Positions 53,802 to 62,825 of a stretch of DNA of 64,000 nt are shown here, piece after piece. The translations under genes and the position numbers were made by a program. The DNA comes from Alkalinema pantanalense (GTDB taxonomy: Bacteria; Cyanobacteriota; Cyanobacteriia; Leptolyngbyales; Leptolyngbyaceae): positions 9,151 through 73,150 of the forward strand of contig NZ_JBLZFX010000020.1 in the NCBI RefSeq assembly GCF_050753345.1, read 5' to 3'. The number at the start of each line of letters is the position of its first letter. The stretch's first letter is position 1. Below the pieces are notes generated by a model that saw nothing but the letters and a program-made list of their open reading frames with translations, was not told the DNA's origin and made no database searches.

Positions 53802-54196
53802 GCAAACTGACCTTGGGTCTGTAAGCAATCTTAGGTTTTCAGTAACCTTAGGTTTGCTGATAGGTTCCGTCTAAAGATATTTTCCTTAGAAGAAATCTTG
53901 GCCTAGTTTCATTTCATCGTCTGGATGACTGTTATGGTTATCCAGACGATATTTTTTTCTCACATTTTTGCGGAGTTGTGATGGGAATCTCCGGTACGGG
54001 ATTGACTAGCCGTGTAAAAGCACAAAAGTGTAGAAGAACAAGTTTAGAAGCCCAAAAGTGACTCCAGAAGAGTAAAAGCACAAAAGTGCCCCCCGATCTG
54101 AATTTTGGGAGGGTAGACTAGAGAGAATACACCGCTCAGTATTTGTTCTGTAGACTGTTTCGAACTCCAATAGCACCTGATTTCGATAGGCTAGGC
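53802..54196. other. Intergenic region with terminator and degenerate repeats
   Basis: About 395 bases. Direct repeats of the CTTAGGTCTGTAAGCAA type occur at 53791-53835, the first copy spanning the petD stop codon. Repeats of GCACAAAAGTG lie at 54018 and 54078. The ftsH promoter should be in the last 100 bases. Confidence 0.55.
53916..53957 (+). terminator. Terminator of petBD
   Basis: Stem ATCGTCTGGAT / ATCCAGACGAT with a 13-base loop, then ATTTTTTT. It is 115 bases after the petD stop. Confidence 0.9.
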
Positions 54197-56125
54197 ATGA
54201 GACAAGGCATGAAACGTTCTTTAGGGAAGCCCCACCAGCAACGACCCACCCATCCCCGATCGCCCTTTCGATCGGCGGGAATTGTGAAATTCTTGATGGG
54301 ACTGGCCATCTCACAAACTGTTTTGCTGGCTAGCCCTGTCCTTGCCCAACAGCGTCAAAGTCCCTTGAACTATGGGGATCTCTTCGATCGCATCCGCAAA
54401 GATAAAGTGGAGCAGGTCAAAATTGATCCCACCCAACAAGTGGCGAAGGTGTATTTAAAGGATGCGCCGAAGAAAGATCAGCCCGTTGAAGTGCAGTTGC
54501 TCGAACGGAACGACGAACTGATCAACCTGCTAAATGACCAAAAAGTGGCCTGGAGCGTGGAGCGATCGGCGGATAATAGCGCCCTGATCAGCATCATGAT
54601 CCAGCTACTGGCCTTTTTGTTATTGATTTCAGCGGTCATGTTTGTCATCCGGCGATCGGCTAATGGCCCCGGTGGCCCCGGTCAAGCCATGAGCTTTGGC
54701 AAGTCCCGTGCCCGCTTCCAAATGGAGGCCAAAACCGGCGTCGTATTTGACGATGTCGCAGGCATTGAAGAAGCGAAGGAAGAATTGCAAGAGGTTGTCA
54801 CATTTTTGCGTAAGCCGGAGAAGTTTACCGCTGTGGGAGCTCGCATTCCCAAGGGCGTGTTGCTGGTTGGGCCGCCTGGAACTGGGAAAACCTTGTTGGC
54901 CAAGGCGATCGCGGGAGAAGCGGGCGTGCCTTTCTTCAGCATGTCTGGTTCGGAATTTGTAGAAATGTTCGTCGGGGTTGGGGCCTCCCGTGTGCGGGAT
55001 CTGTTCAAAAAAGCCAAGGAAAATGCCCCCTGCATTGTCTTTATTGACGAGATTGATGCGGTCGGTCGGCAGCGCAGTGTTGGCTACGGCGGCGGCAACG
55101 ACGAGCGCGAGCAAACGCTGAACCAATTGCTAACGGAAATGGATGGCTTTGAAGGCAATTCCGGCGTGATTATCATCGCTGCCACTAACCGAGCCGATGT
55201 CTTGGATCAAGCCCTGCTGCGTCCGGGGCGCTTCGATCGCCAGGTCACGGTGGATCTGCCCACGTTTAAAGGTCGCTTGGGCATTTTGGAAGTCCACGCC
55301 CGCAACAAAAAGATTGAAGAAGAGGTTTCCCTAGAGGCGATCGCCCGTCGAACCCCTGGTTTTTCCGGTGCAGATTTGGCAAACTTGCTGAACGAAGCGG
55401 CCATTTTGACGGCACGGCGACGCAAGGAAGCCATGACCATGGAAGAGGTGGAAGACGCGATCGATCGCCTGACGATCGGTCTAACGCTGACCCCATTGCT
55501 CGATAGCAAGAAGAAGCGTTTGATTGCCTACCATGAAGTTGGCCATGCGTTATTGATGACCTTATTGAAGCGATCTGATCCATTGAACAAGGTGACGATC
55601 ATTCCGCGATCGGGCGGGATTGGTGGGTTTGCCCAGCAGGCATTCAACGAAGACATGGTAGACAGCGGCTTGTACACCAAAGCTTGGATGATGGATCAAA
55701 TTATCCTGACCCTAGGCGGGCGGGCAGCGGAGGAAATTGTTTTTGGCCATGATGAAGTCACCGCTGGAGCCAGCAGCGATATCCGTTATGTGGCAAGTGC
55801 AGCACGGGAGATGGTGACGCGCTACGGCATGACGGAAATGGGACTGGTGGCCCTGGAAGGATCGGGCGATGTGTATGCTACACGGGGCGGTAATCTCACC
55901 CGAACAGACTATTCCGAAGAAGTGGCCACCCAGATCGATCGCAAAGTTCGAGAAATTGCCCAGCAATGTTTGGAGGAAGCGAAACGAATTCTCTTGGAAA
56001 ACCGATCGTTGCTGGATCGCCTAGTAGACCTGCTCTTGGAGAAGGAAATGCTGGAAGGGGAGGAATTCCGCCAAGTGGTTGAGGCGTATCAAGCCAAAAC
56101 GGAAGAAGTCATGATTTCTGTCTAG
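54197..56125 (+). CDS. ftsH: ATP-dependent zinc metalloprotease FtsH
   Basis: Membrane-bound hexameric AAA protease that degrades damaged membrane proteins, in cyanobacteria notably photodamaged D1. From the ATG at 54197: first membrane segment (IVKFLMGLAISQTVLLASPVL), a lumenal domain with NYGDLFDRIRKDKVEQV, second membrane segment (MIQLLAFLLLISAVMFVI), AAA domain with Walker A GPPGTGKT, Walker B IVFIDEIDAVG and SRH LLRPGRFDR, and the protease domain with zinc site HEVGH. Cyanobacteria have four FtsH paralogues; this one's lumenal domain is not the most familiar FtsH2/3 type, so paralogue is left open. The TTG at 54143 is not preferred. Confidence 0.93.
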   Translation: MRQGMKRSLGKPHQQRPTHPRSPFRSAGIVKFLMGLAISQTVLLASPVLAQQRQSPLNYGDLFDRIRKDKVEQVKIDPTQQVAKVYLKDAPKKDQPVEVQLLERNDELINLLNDQKVAWSVERSADNSALISIMIQLLAFLLLISAVMFVIRRSANGPGGPGQAMSFGKSRARFQMEAKTGVVFDDVAGIEEAKEELQEVVTFLRKPEKFTAVGARIPKGVLLVGPPGTGKTLLAKAIAGEAGVPFFSMSGSEFVEMFVGVGASRVRDLFKKAKENAPCIVFIDEIDAVGRQRSVGYGGGNDEREQTLNQLLTEMDGFEGNSGVIIIAATNRADVLDQALLRPGRFDRQVTVDLPTFKGRLGILEVHARNKKIEEEVSLEAIARRTPGFSGADLANLLNEAAILTARRRKEAMTMEEVEDAIDRLTIGLTLTPLLDSKKKRLIAYHEVGHALLMTLLKRSDPLNKVTIIPRSGGIGGFAQQAFNEDMVDSGLYTKAWMMDQIILTLGGRAAEEIVFGHDEVTAGASSDIRYVASAAREMVTRYGMTEMGLVALEGSGDVYATRGGNLTRTDYSEEVATQIDRKVREIAQQCLEEAKRILLENRSLLDRLVDLLLEKEMLEGEEFRQVVEAYQAKTEEVMISV

Positions 56126-56153
56126 ACTCCCCATCGAGTGAGTCAGCGCATTG

Positions 56154-56203
56154 TTGATCAACAGAAGGGAGATTCACGAATGAATCTCCCTTCTGTTGAT
56201 CAA
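56154..56203. terminator. Long perfect inverted repeat between convergent genes
   Basis: A 23-bp stem, TTGATCAACAGAAGGGAG plus ATTCA on the left, mirrored after a CGAA loop, 29 bases after the ftsH stop and 50 before the PRC-barrel stop. No T-run on the plus side (AATCCATAAATT), so it may stop both transcripts by structure or protect their 3' ends. Confidence 0.75.
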
Positions 56204-56252
56204 TCCATAAATTTATGTCGTATATCTACTGGCTGACTCTACCTTGCCTCAA

Positions 56253-57329
56253 TTACTCTTCGTATTCAGGCTGCTTCACCTTGTCAGGAATATTCAGCGC
56301 TTGAGGTTTGTATTCTGTGGCTTCGGGATCCGTCCAGGGATCTTCCGCCGATGTTTCTTCTAGGTCGGGGGTCGCAGCGATCGACCCATTGGCTGCATCC
56401 GTTGGTTTCGTTTCCACAATTGGTTTTGATTCCACGATGGGGGTCGCGTCTACCACTTCCTCTACGACTTCCGCAAATTCGACATCTTCATAGTCGTCGG
56501 CAATATCGTCTTCGTTGTAGGGTTCCTCGTAGCGATCGTGGGTGGTTGCGTTCGTCCAGTTATCCGCAGGCTCATTCTCCAGGTACCGCGCTTGCTGACG
56601 GGCTTGGGGCGGTTGCCGCAATTCCAAGGGTTCTGGCTGGCGTTCCCAGTTATCTTCATCCCAAGTTTCTTCCACAGTTTCCACCTGGGGACGGCGGAGA
56701 GGTGGCGCTTCCAAGGGAACTCGCTGACCAGAGGGCAACTGATTTTCAATGCGCACAGGACTGGGCGGCGCATAGAGTTCATCCTTTTCCCAGGGCGCTT
56801 TACCTAGACCGAGGCGTTCCAAGACCCCAACGGTCATCTGATTCAGGCGTTCTTCGGCTCCTTCATAGACAATCAGCCGATCGGGGCCGCTGCTGACAAT
56901 TTCCGTCACACCGATTTCAAAGGTGCTCACCACTTGGTCAGGAATCAGCGGAAACCCCAGGGAGGCGATCGTGAGGGACTCCAGTTTGCCGTTGTCGATA
57001 TCGAACTTATAGCCCCGCACCTTACCCAGGACTTCCCCGGTTTCGGTAATCACTTCGCAGTTAATCAGGCTATTGAACTGTTCAACGTCAATGTCTTCAA
57101 TCACATTCTCATCATCCACCAGGATGACATCCCCAATTTGCCGAATGCTGCTCAGCATCATCGGTTGGGGCGTGCCGTAGAACAAGCTCGGTCGCAGACT
57201 CAGCGCAACCACTTCCTGGCTATCAATATCGACCCAAAGTTGACTCACGACACCTAGCTTTTTCCCCGTGTCGCGGGTAATGACTTGGGTGCCCAGGAGA
57301 TCGGTGCGTTGGCGAAATTCTGCTGACAT
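56253..57329 (-). CDS. PRC-barrel domain protein
   Basis: A 358-residue protein with two PRC-barrel-like modules in the first 180 residues: residues 5-80 (LLGTQVITRDTGKKLGVVSQ, ALSLRPSLF) and 85-170 (SLINCEVITETGEVLGKVRG, FDIDNGKLESL). The domain was named from the photosynthetic reaction centre H subunit and RNA-processing RimM. The second half is acidic, low in complexity, and rich in Glu, Asp and Pro, likely disordered. Such cyanobacterial proteins are membrane-associated or stress-related, but function is not known. Convergent with ftsH. Confidence 0.87.
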   Translation of the reverse strand: MSAEFRQRTDLLGTQVITRDTGKKLGVVSQLWVDIDSQEVVALSLRPSLFYGTPQPMMLSSIRQIGDVILVDDENVIEDIDVEQFNSLINCEVITETGEVLGKVRGYKFDIDNGKLESLTIASLGFPLIPDQVVSTFEIGVTEIVSSGPDRLIVYEGAEERLNQMTVGVLERLGLGKAPWEKDELYAPPSPVRIENQLPSGQRVPLEAPPLRRPQVETVEETWDEDNWERQPEPLELRQPPQARQQARYLENEPADNWTNATTHDRYEEPYNEDDIADDYEDVEFAEVVEEVVDATPIVESKPIVETKPTDAANGSIAATPDLEETSAEDPWTDPEATEYKPQALNIPDKVKQPEYEE

Positions 57330-57583
57330 TACTAATCTCGAATCCTACGTGGATGAATTCTGCTTAAGTTTACCAAATCACGATCGGCGTGGCGTTGTGG
57401 AGTCGGGTGCGGGTTTCCGATACGCTGAGGTCGCGGTGGAGAAGGGATGAATCTTGGGGAGGTTGAGGGCATCAATGACAACTGCCCTGCATAAACCGTC
57501 TGCTGGCCATACAGGGCAATTTTCCAGGAATGACCGCTAGAAAAAAGCGGACTGCTAGGGGGAAGTTTCAGAGCCAGATCTGT

Positions 57584-57973
57584 CTACTCAGATAAATCTT
57601 CTAGATCTTCGCCTTCCACTTCCGGGGTTTCTGGCATCATCCTAGGCTGGCTGACTTTACCCTGTTCGTAGGTTTTACCCATTTTGGGCGGGGTGGGTAA
57701 ATCCGGCACGGTGTTCCAAAGTTCGGAGGGTTTATCTTTGCCAATCATAATGATTTGTGCAGGCGCATTCGGATCCAATTTATAGCGAGGTGCCGCACTG
57801 GAGGACTTGCCACAAATTTTAGAGAGATCTACGGTTTGCCCTGATGCGGTTTCCATTTCGCAAAGAGCCTCTTGATTGGGCTGTGAATTAGCGCGGCTCG
57901 TAATGCCCCAAGATACGGCGGCCCCGAACAACACGATCGCAACACTTCCTAAAACAACTTGTTTCTGATGCAT
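57584..57973 (-). CDS. Exported hypothetical protein
   Basis: A 129-residue protein with an N-terminal hydrophobic segment (about 6-25, VVLGSVAIVLFGAAVSWG), presumably a signal anchor. Conserved-looking ALCEMETASGQTVDLSKICG has two cysteines 17 residues apart, likely a disulphide. The middle (AAPRYKLDPNAPAQIIMIGK) and the acidic tail (EVEGEDLEDLSE) are unassigned. It is 75 bases downstream of the trypsin-like protease gene on the same strand, so cotranscription and a joint extracytoplasmic role are possible. I recognise no family. Confidence 0.72.
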   Translation of the reverse strand: MHQKQVVLGSVAIVLFGAAVSWGITSRANSQPNQEALCEMETASGQTVDLSKICGKSSSAAPRYKLDPNAPAQIIMIGKDKPSELWNTVPDLPTPPKMGKTYEQGKVSQPRMMPETPEVEGEDLEDLSE

Positions 57974-58048
57974 AGCTAGTCTTTTATCCTTGAAGCATTT
58001 GGGTGTGGATAAACTGATGCGATGAATGCTAAGTGAAGTTTTTCCGCG

Positions 58049-58945
58049 TTAAACCCGAGGGACGATCGTTGACCCTGCACCTTTGGTTTTCCGCAAGGTT
58101 TCGATCGCAGGCATGAAACGATCGATCGGCACCGCCAGACTAAACAACGTAATTTGAGTTTTAGGATCGAAAACAGTTGCAACTTGCATGCCTTGCAGTT
58201 TGCGATTGCGGGTGTGAATTCCGGTTCCAGAAGACCCTGGGGTCCCATCACAGTCATGGATGATCAGACCAATGTCCACCGACAGAAAATTGCAATTGAA
58301 ATGGGCACCGGGAGTTTGACCTTTGATATCCCCCAGTTGTGCTTTCTCCGCCGTTGGCCAGTCCCCTGAATAACCAATTAGATTGACTTTCTTACCCACC
58401 GCAGTCAGTCCTGCTTGGTTAATGTCTGTAGACCAGTTGGTTTGGCCAAACCATCCGGTAGATTTGCCAAGGCTGCGATTAAACCGAACGATCGCCCAAT
58501 CCCGCCGATAATCGCCAACCGTTTTCGGGGAAAAGTCGAGTCCCGTCCAAAAAACATCCACATTGGCAGCCTTGTAGTAGCGACTACCGTGGGAAATAGC
58601 ATAGGCTTTGACTTGCAGTGGCCCATTTCCCTCATCATCCAAAAGACAATGGGTATTAGTTAATCCCAGATTAGTCCCTACGACCGTAAAGGTGCAGCTA
58701 TAGAATTGTCCGTCTGCTTTTTGAATTTCCAATTGCCCTACAGCTTTTCGCTTATTACGCTTCATCCAACTGTAGGAAGGCGTTACCCGATCGTCTTGGC
58801 CAATTACACCGATCGGAGGTTTGTTAGGAATGGGTTCCTGGGTTTGGGCATGGCTAGATTGCGGAAAGAACATTGTCCCTAACCCGATCGAGGTACTGCT
58901 TAGCCCTATAAGCAATAGCGCTTTTGAAATTGGTTGAATTGACAT
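58049..58945 (-). CDS. Exported trypsin-like serine protease
   Basis: A 298-residue S1-type (trypsin-fold) endopeptidase. Signal peptide about 1-33 (core LLLIGLSSTSIGLGTMF, cleavage after SHA). Catalytic triad: His in LGLTNTHCLLDDEG, Asp in RRDWAIVRFN, Ser in DCDGTPGSSGTGI. Cysteines at SCTF, THC and FNC, HDC form a likely pair of disulphides. The sequence resembles the V8/glutamyl-endopeptidase-like branch rather than DegP, as it lacks a PDZ domain. Probably periplasmic or secreted. Substrate unknown. The following gene (57584) may be its partner. Confidence 0.87.
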   Translation of the reverse strand: MSIQPISKALLLIGLSSTSIGLGTMFFPQSSHAQTQEPIPNKPPIGVIGQDDRVTPSYSWMKRNKRKAVGQLEIQKADGQFYSCTFTVVGTNLGLTNTHCLLDDEGNGPLQVKAYAISHGSRYYKAANVDVFWTGLDFSPKTVGDYRRDWAIVRFNRSLGKSTGWFGQTNWSTDINQAGLTAVGKKVNLIGYSGDWPTAEKAQLGDIKGQTPGAHFNCNFLSVDIGLIIHDCDGTPGSSGTGIHTRNRKLQGMQVATVFDPKTQITLFSLAVPIDRFMPAIETLRKTKGAGSTIVPRV

Positions 58946-59183
58946 GACACAACTAGGTAAATTTTCCAGTTTTAGTGAGCTATGAAACTTCCATGGCAGA
59001 GCGTTGATCTGGCTAACACAAGGTGTTTTCCACGGTTCAACAGCTTCTGAACGGATCTCTGCTCAAATTGTCCCCAGTTTCTGGAATGCCATGCGATAAC
59101 AACAAGGGAGTTTTCATCCCTCAATAAATTTCTGCCAGCAGCCTCATTCCAGCAGCCTTGCGTTCTCTCCCTAAAACTTGTCC

Positions 59184-59591
59184 TTAATCGATCGCCGATG
59201 CTTTGAGGTGAGCTAAGTAGCGTTTGAAATCGGGCAAAAAGACAATTCCCAAACCGATCAAGGCAACCAAATTGAAGGACAGCAGCACTTCTAGAACAAA
59301 ACAGACAACAACCGCCACCCATTTCCCTTTTGACGCAAAGAAGAGCGCTAACGCAGTAGGAATCAAACCCGCAAGCAGTCGCCCTGTGAAATAGCCTGCA
59401 TGGTAGGGGCGATAGGCCGCTAACGATTTGGCTGGAGTCTGATTGACCAACTGTTCTTGAAAACCGAGCCAAAATCCAGAGGTGGCTTTAAAAGAAATAG
59501 TGGCGATCGCGATCGCAATCAAGAGACCCACCAATGCAATCTGGAGCCAGCACAAATAGCGAAAGGCTTTATAGACCAACGGTTGCTCCAT
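59184..59591 (-). CDS. Small membrane protein, hypothetical
   Basis: A 135-residue protein with three hydrophobic stretches: about 11-33 (LCWLQIALVGLLIAIAIAT), 66-86 (GRLLAGLIPTALALFFA) and 90-114 (WVAVVVCFVLEVLLSFNLVA). GGAGGA lies 9 bases before the ATG at 59591 and 5 before a TTG at 59597, so the precise start is open. No known family; looks like a cyanobacterial lineage-specific inner-membrane protein. It follows dxs on the same strand but a terminator (59624-59647) separates them. Confidence 0.7.
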   Translation of the reverse strand: MEQPLVYKAFRYLCWLQIALVGLLIAIAIATISFKATSGFWLGFQEQLVNQTPAKSLAAYRPYHAGYFTGRLLAGLIPTALALFFASKGKWVAVVVCFVLEVLLSFNLVALIGLGIVFLPDFKRYLAHLKASAID

Positions 59592-59623
59592 CAACAAAAT
59601 TCCTCCGTAAAACCCTGCAAATG

Positions 59624-59647
59624 AAAAAGGAGAGCGATCCGCTCCCC
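59624..59647 (-). terminator. Terminator of dxs
   Basis: On the minus strand GGGGAGCG / CGCTCTCC with a GAT loop and one mismatch, followed by a run of five T. It lies 130 bases beyond the dxs stop. Confidence 0.75.
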
Positions 59648-59776
59648 TTAGCTCAATGAGTTGACATCAGCATGACGCCTATATTCGATGGATTGAGGGG
59701 GCGATCGCAGCCAGAAATCCCATACGGCATGTTAGCCCTGCGATCGTCCCCTAGGCCAAACGGGGAACAGATAGGA

Positions 59777-61669
59777 TTACACGCTAACTTTAGACGGAAC
59801 AGGCTGCACAATCTTGAGGATGCGATCGGCCATCTGCGGTGGCGTCAGCCCTAACTCTGCCTTGGACTGATCAGGTGTGGCATGTTCCACCAAGAGATCG
59901 GGCACCCCAATCCGGGTAACAGGAACCGCTATCTCCGCATCCATCAGCGCTTCCACTACCGCAGAGCCAAATCCACCGGGCAAGCAACCTTCCTCAAAGG
60001 TAATGACCCGACCAATTTTCTGAGCCAGCGGCAGAATCAACTCCGTATCCAATGGCTTAGCGAATCGAGCATTTACCACCGTTGCTTCGATGCCGTGCTC
60101 GTGCAGGATTTCCGCCGTTTGCAGGCTGGGATAAACCATGGAACCGTAGGCCAGCAGCAAAATGTCATCGCCATGGCGCAGAATTTCACCCTTACCGATT
60201 TCCAACGGTTCCCAACCTTCTTCCATCAGCGGGACGCCGTAGCCGTTGCCCCGAGGATAGCGCATGGAGATCGGGCCATCGGTGTAGTTAATCCCCGTCA
60301 CCAACATCCGCTGCAACTCCGCTTCATCCTTCGGAGCCATCATCACCATGTTGGGAATGCAACGCAGGTAGGAGATGTCATACATCCCTTGGTGCGTAGG
60401 GCCGTCGGAACCCACGATTCCCGCCCGATCCATACAAAAAAAGACAGGTAGGTTTTGGATGCAAACATCATGGATGATTTGGTCAAAGGCCCGTTGCAGG
60501 AAGGTGGAATAGATCGTCGCGATCGGACGCATCCCCTCGCAAGCCAAGCCTGCCGCCAAGGTCACAGCATGCTGTTCTGCAATGCCTACATCCACGTATT
60601 GCTTAGGAACCCGCTTCTGGAAAATATCCAGCCCCGTCCCCGTGGCCATCGCTGCAGTAATTCCAATAATCCGAGGATCATTTTCCGCCAAGGTGGACAG
60701 GGTTTCCCCAAACACTTTGGAGTAGCTGGGAGGCTTGGGTTTGCTAGAAGGAATCGCTTTCCCAGTGGCCAAGTTAAAGGGATTCTGAGCGTGATAACCG
60801 ACCTGATCCTTTTCAGCAATTTCATAGCCCTTGCCCTTAGTGGTGGAAACATGCACCAGCACTGGGCCGGGATGCTTGTGGGCCTCCCGGAAGGTTTTAA
60901 TCAGCTCTTCCAGATTATGACCATCCACCGGGCCAATGTAGGTAAAGCCCAATTCTTCAAAAACGGCCCCCACTTTGGAGACTGCCAGCCGCTTCATCCC
61001 TTCTTTGACCCGGTTCAATTCGGGCGAGAAGGGCAGGTTGCGAATTTGTTCCTCTAGGTTGTCGCTGAGGAACTGCATGGGAGGGCTGAGGCGAATCTTG
61101 TTGAGGTAGCGGGGAATGGCACCGACGTTGGGGGAAATGGACATTTCATTGTCGTTCAAGACCACCAACAGCTTAGTCTTGGGCAGGTGCCCCGCGTGGT
61201 TGATTGCTTCCAGCGCCATCCCGCCAGTTAGGGATCCATCACCAATCACGGCTACGCATTTAAAATTTTCCCCTTTGGCATCCCGGGCAAGAGCCATCCC
61301 TAGGGCAGCGGAAATGCTGGTGGAAGCGTGACCCGCGCCGAAATGGTCAAACTTACTTTCACCCCGCTTGAGATAACCCGCAATGCCATCCTTTTGGCGC
61401 AGGGTATGGAAATCGTGGTAGCGACCCGTGATCAGTTTGTGGGGATAGGCTTGGTGGCCAACATCCCAAACCACCTTGTCCTTATCTAGATCTAGAGTTT
61501 GGTAGAGAGCCAGAGTCAATTCAACAACACCAAGGCCGGGTCCGAGGTGTCCCCCACTGGCAGCGACTGTCTGGAGATGCTTTTCACGAATCTGACGAGC
61601 AATATCTTGAAGCTCCTTAATTGACAGACCGTGCAACTGGTTAGGGTGGGTTATGTCACTCAGATGCAT
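59777..61669 (-). CDS. dxs: 1-deoxy-D-xylulose-5-phosphate synthase
   Basis: TPP enzyme joining pyruvate and glyceraldehyde-3-phosphate, the entry step of the MEP isoprenoid pathway that feeds carotenoids, phytol and quinones. Landmarks: VVWDVGHQAYPHKLITGR, GHASTSISAALGMA, the TPP/Mg motif GDGSLTGGMALEA...LNDN, VHVSTTKGKGYEIAE, and the catalytic-Glu region DVGIAEQHAVTLAAGLA with DRAGIVGSDGPTHQG. Length 630 residues, standard. Start ATG at 61669. Monocistronic. Confidence 0.96.
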   Translation of the reverse strand: MHLSDITHPNQLHGLSIKELQDIARQIREKHLQTVAASGGHLGPGLGVVELTLALYQTLDLDKDKVVWDVGHQAYPHKLITGRYHDFHTLRQKDGIAGYLKRGESKFDHFGAGHASTSISAALGMALARDAKGENFKCVAVIGDGSLTGGMALEAINHAGHLPKTKLLVVLNDNEMSISPNVGAIPRYLNKIRLSPPMQFLSDNLEEQIRNLPFSPELNRVKEGMKRLAVSKVGAVFEELGFTYIGPVDGHNLEELIKTFREAHKHPGPVLVHVSTTKGKGYEIAEKDQVGYHAQNPFNLATGKAIPSSKPKPPSYSKVFGETLSTLAENDPRIIGITAAMATGTGLDIFQKRVPKQYVDVGIAEQHAVTLAAGLACEGMRPIATIYSTFLQRAFDQIIHDVCIQNLPVFFCMDRAGIVGSDGPTHQGMYDISYLRCIPNMVMMAPKDEAELQRMLVTGINYTDGPISMRYPRGNGYGVPLMEEGWEPLEIGKGEILRHGDDILLLAYGSMVYPSLQTAEILHEHGIEATVVNARFAKPLDTELILPLAQKIGRVITFEEGCLPGGFGSAVVEALMDAEIAVPVTRIGVPDLLVEHATPDQSKAELGLTPPQMADRILKIVQPVPSKVSV

Positions 61670-62189
61670 GGGGTATCCTTCGGTTGTACGCTAAGTGGAT
61701 TGGCGATTTAACAGGTAGCTTTACTAGGCCGCCTGTCGTTCACAGACTGTCTGCATAGCATGTCTGTATAGCATTCAGCTTATAGCGATCGCGGGATCCA
61801 TTGTCTCCGTTGCAGGTTAGGTTTGTCCGCTGAGTCAAAGGCAGGGATCGATCGCTACAAGTCGAAGGTGTAACTTTAACTTTTTTCACTGTAGTTCATC
61901 AAATGGTCGCATTCAGCTTTCTGCGATGCATTTCGCAACGGTTTGAGTCAATTTGATGAAGATGTGCAAAGATGGCGAAAGAGTTATGGCTATCGTGCTC
62001 AGGCTTTTACCAAAGCCCTGCAAATTTCCCTCCCGAAGGATGATCACGTCCCCGCTAGCATCAAGCGCTATGAGAAGTCCTGCTAAATCGTAGAATCTGA
62101 AAAAAGATTGGGGGAGATCGGGGGCAATTTCTAGGTTCGATCGCCGTAATTTCTGACCGTATCTTGTACTGTGCGATCGCATTTTATCT
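61670..62189. other. Intergenic region, possible coding remnant
   Basis: About 520 bases. A stop-free plus-strand frame from 61895 to a TAA at 62084-62086 reads like real protein (FDEDVQRWRKSYGYRAQAF, KALQISLPKDDHVP) but has no start codon or ribosome binding site and is only 63 codons, so it may be a decayed gene fragment. The dxs promoter should be near 61680-61800. Nothing else recognised. Confidence 0.4.
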
Positions 62190-62825
62190 ATGCTGAAGCT
62201 TCAAATCTTCAATCGTGGTCTATCCAGGCTCAGTCTGGGCCTCCTAGTTATCTCCGGCTTGGGCATTGGCATGGGGCCGGGGCAACCTGCGATGGCCAAT
62301 ACCTACGAAACCTGTGCCAAGACTGTGGTGAAAGCAGGGGTTGATCGCGAAGTCGCCGGGATTGCCTGTGCCCAAGACCTCCATCCCGTTGACCTGGGCC
62401 GCTGTGTAGAGCGGGTCACCCAAGCAACCTTGGGGGCGGATGCAGCGCTATCGGCCTGTCGGCGAGTTCGGCGACCCTTAGAGTTGGCCGAATGTGTCAC
62501 CGATATTCATTTCCAAGATAAGCAGGCTCCTATGCCGGATGTCTTGGAATCCTGCCGCAAGAGTTTATTGCCGACCCGTTTTGGAGAATGTGTGACGGGG
62601 CTGAGCCGAGATCCCCTAAAGCTTTCAACCCGCGAAGGACTGGATGTTTGCCTCAATGCCAGCGATCGGCCTAGGGATCTGCAACTCGTTCCGTTGGACT
62701 CTGTTTTAGGGCCGAGTCAAGCAACCCCTTCCATTACGGTGCCGACGCCCATCTCCCCTGCACCAGTGATCATGCCGACTCCAACACCGAGTCCCACGAC
62801 GAATGTGATTCCTCAGCGTTTCTAA
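62190..62825 (+). CDS. Exported Cys-patterned hypothetical protein
   Basis: A 211-residue protein with a signal peptide (about 1-36, LGLLVISGLGIGMGPGQPAMA). The mature part shows regularly spaced cysteines: TYETCAKTV, GIACAQDL, LGRCVERV, LSACRRVR, LAECVTDI, LESCRKSL, FGECVTGL, LDVCLNAS, suggesting three helical hairpin repeats of about 27-38 residues each stapled by disulphides. The tail is Pro/Thr rich. It looks like a lumenal or periplasmic repeat protein. No enzyme motif. I do not recognise the family by name. Confidence 0.8.
   Translation: MLKLQIFNRGLSRLSLGLLVISGLGIGMGPGQPAMANTYETCAKTVVKAGVDREVAGIACAQDLHPVDLGRCVERVTQATLGADAALSACRRVRRPLELAECVTDIHFQDKQAPMPDVLESCRKSLLPTRFGECVTGLSRDPLKLSTREGLDVCLNASDRPRDLQLVPLDSVLGPSQATPSITVPTPISPAPVIMPTPTPSPTTNVIPQRF

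Noticed and set aside
61913..62182. 89-codon minus-strand frame upstream of the Cys-patterned gene
   Set aside because: Antisense to the more protein-like plus-strand frame, no ribosome binding site, no motif.
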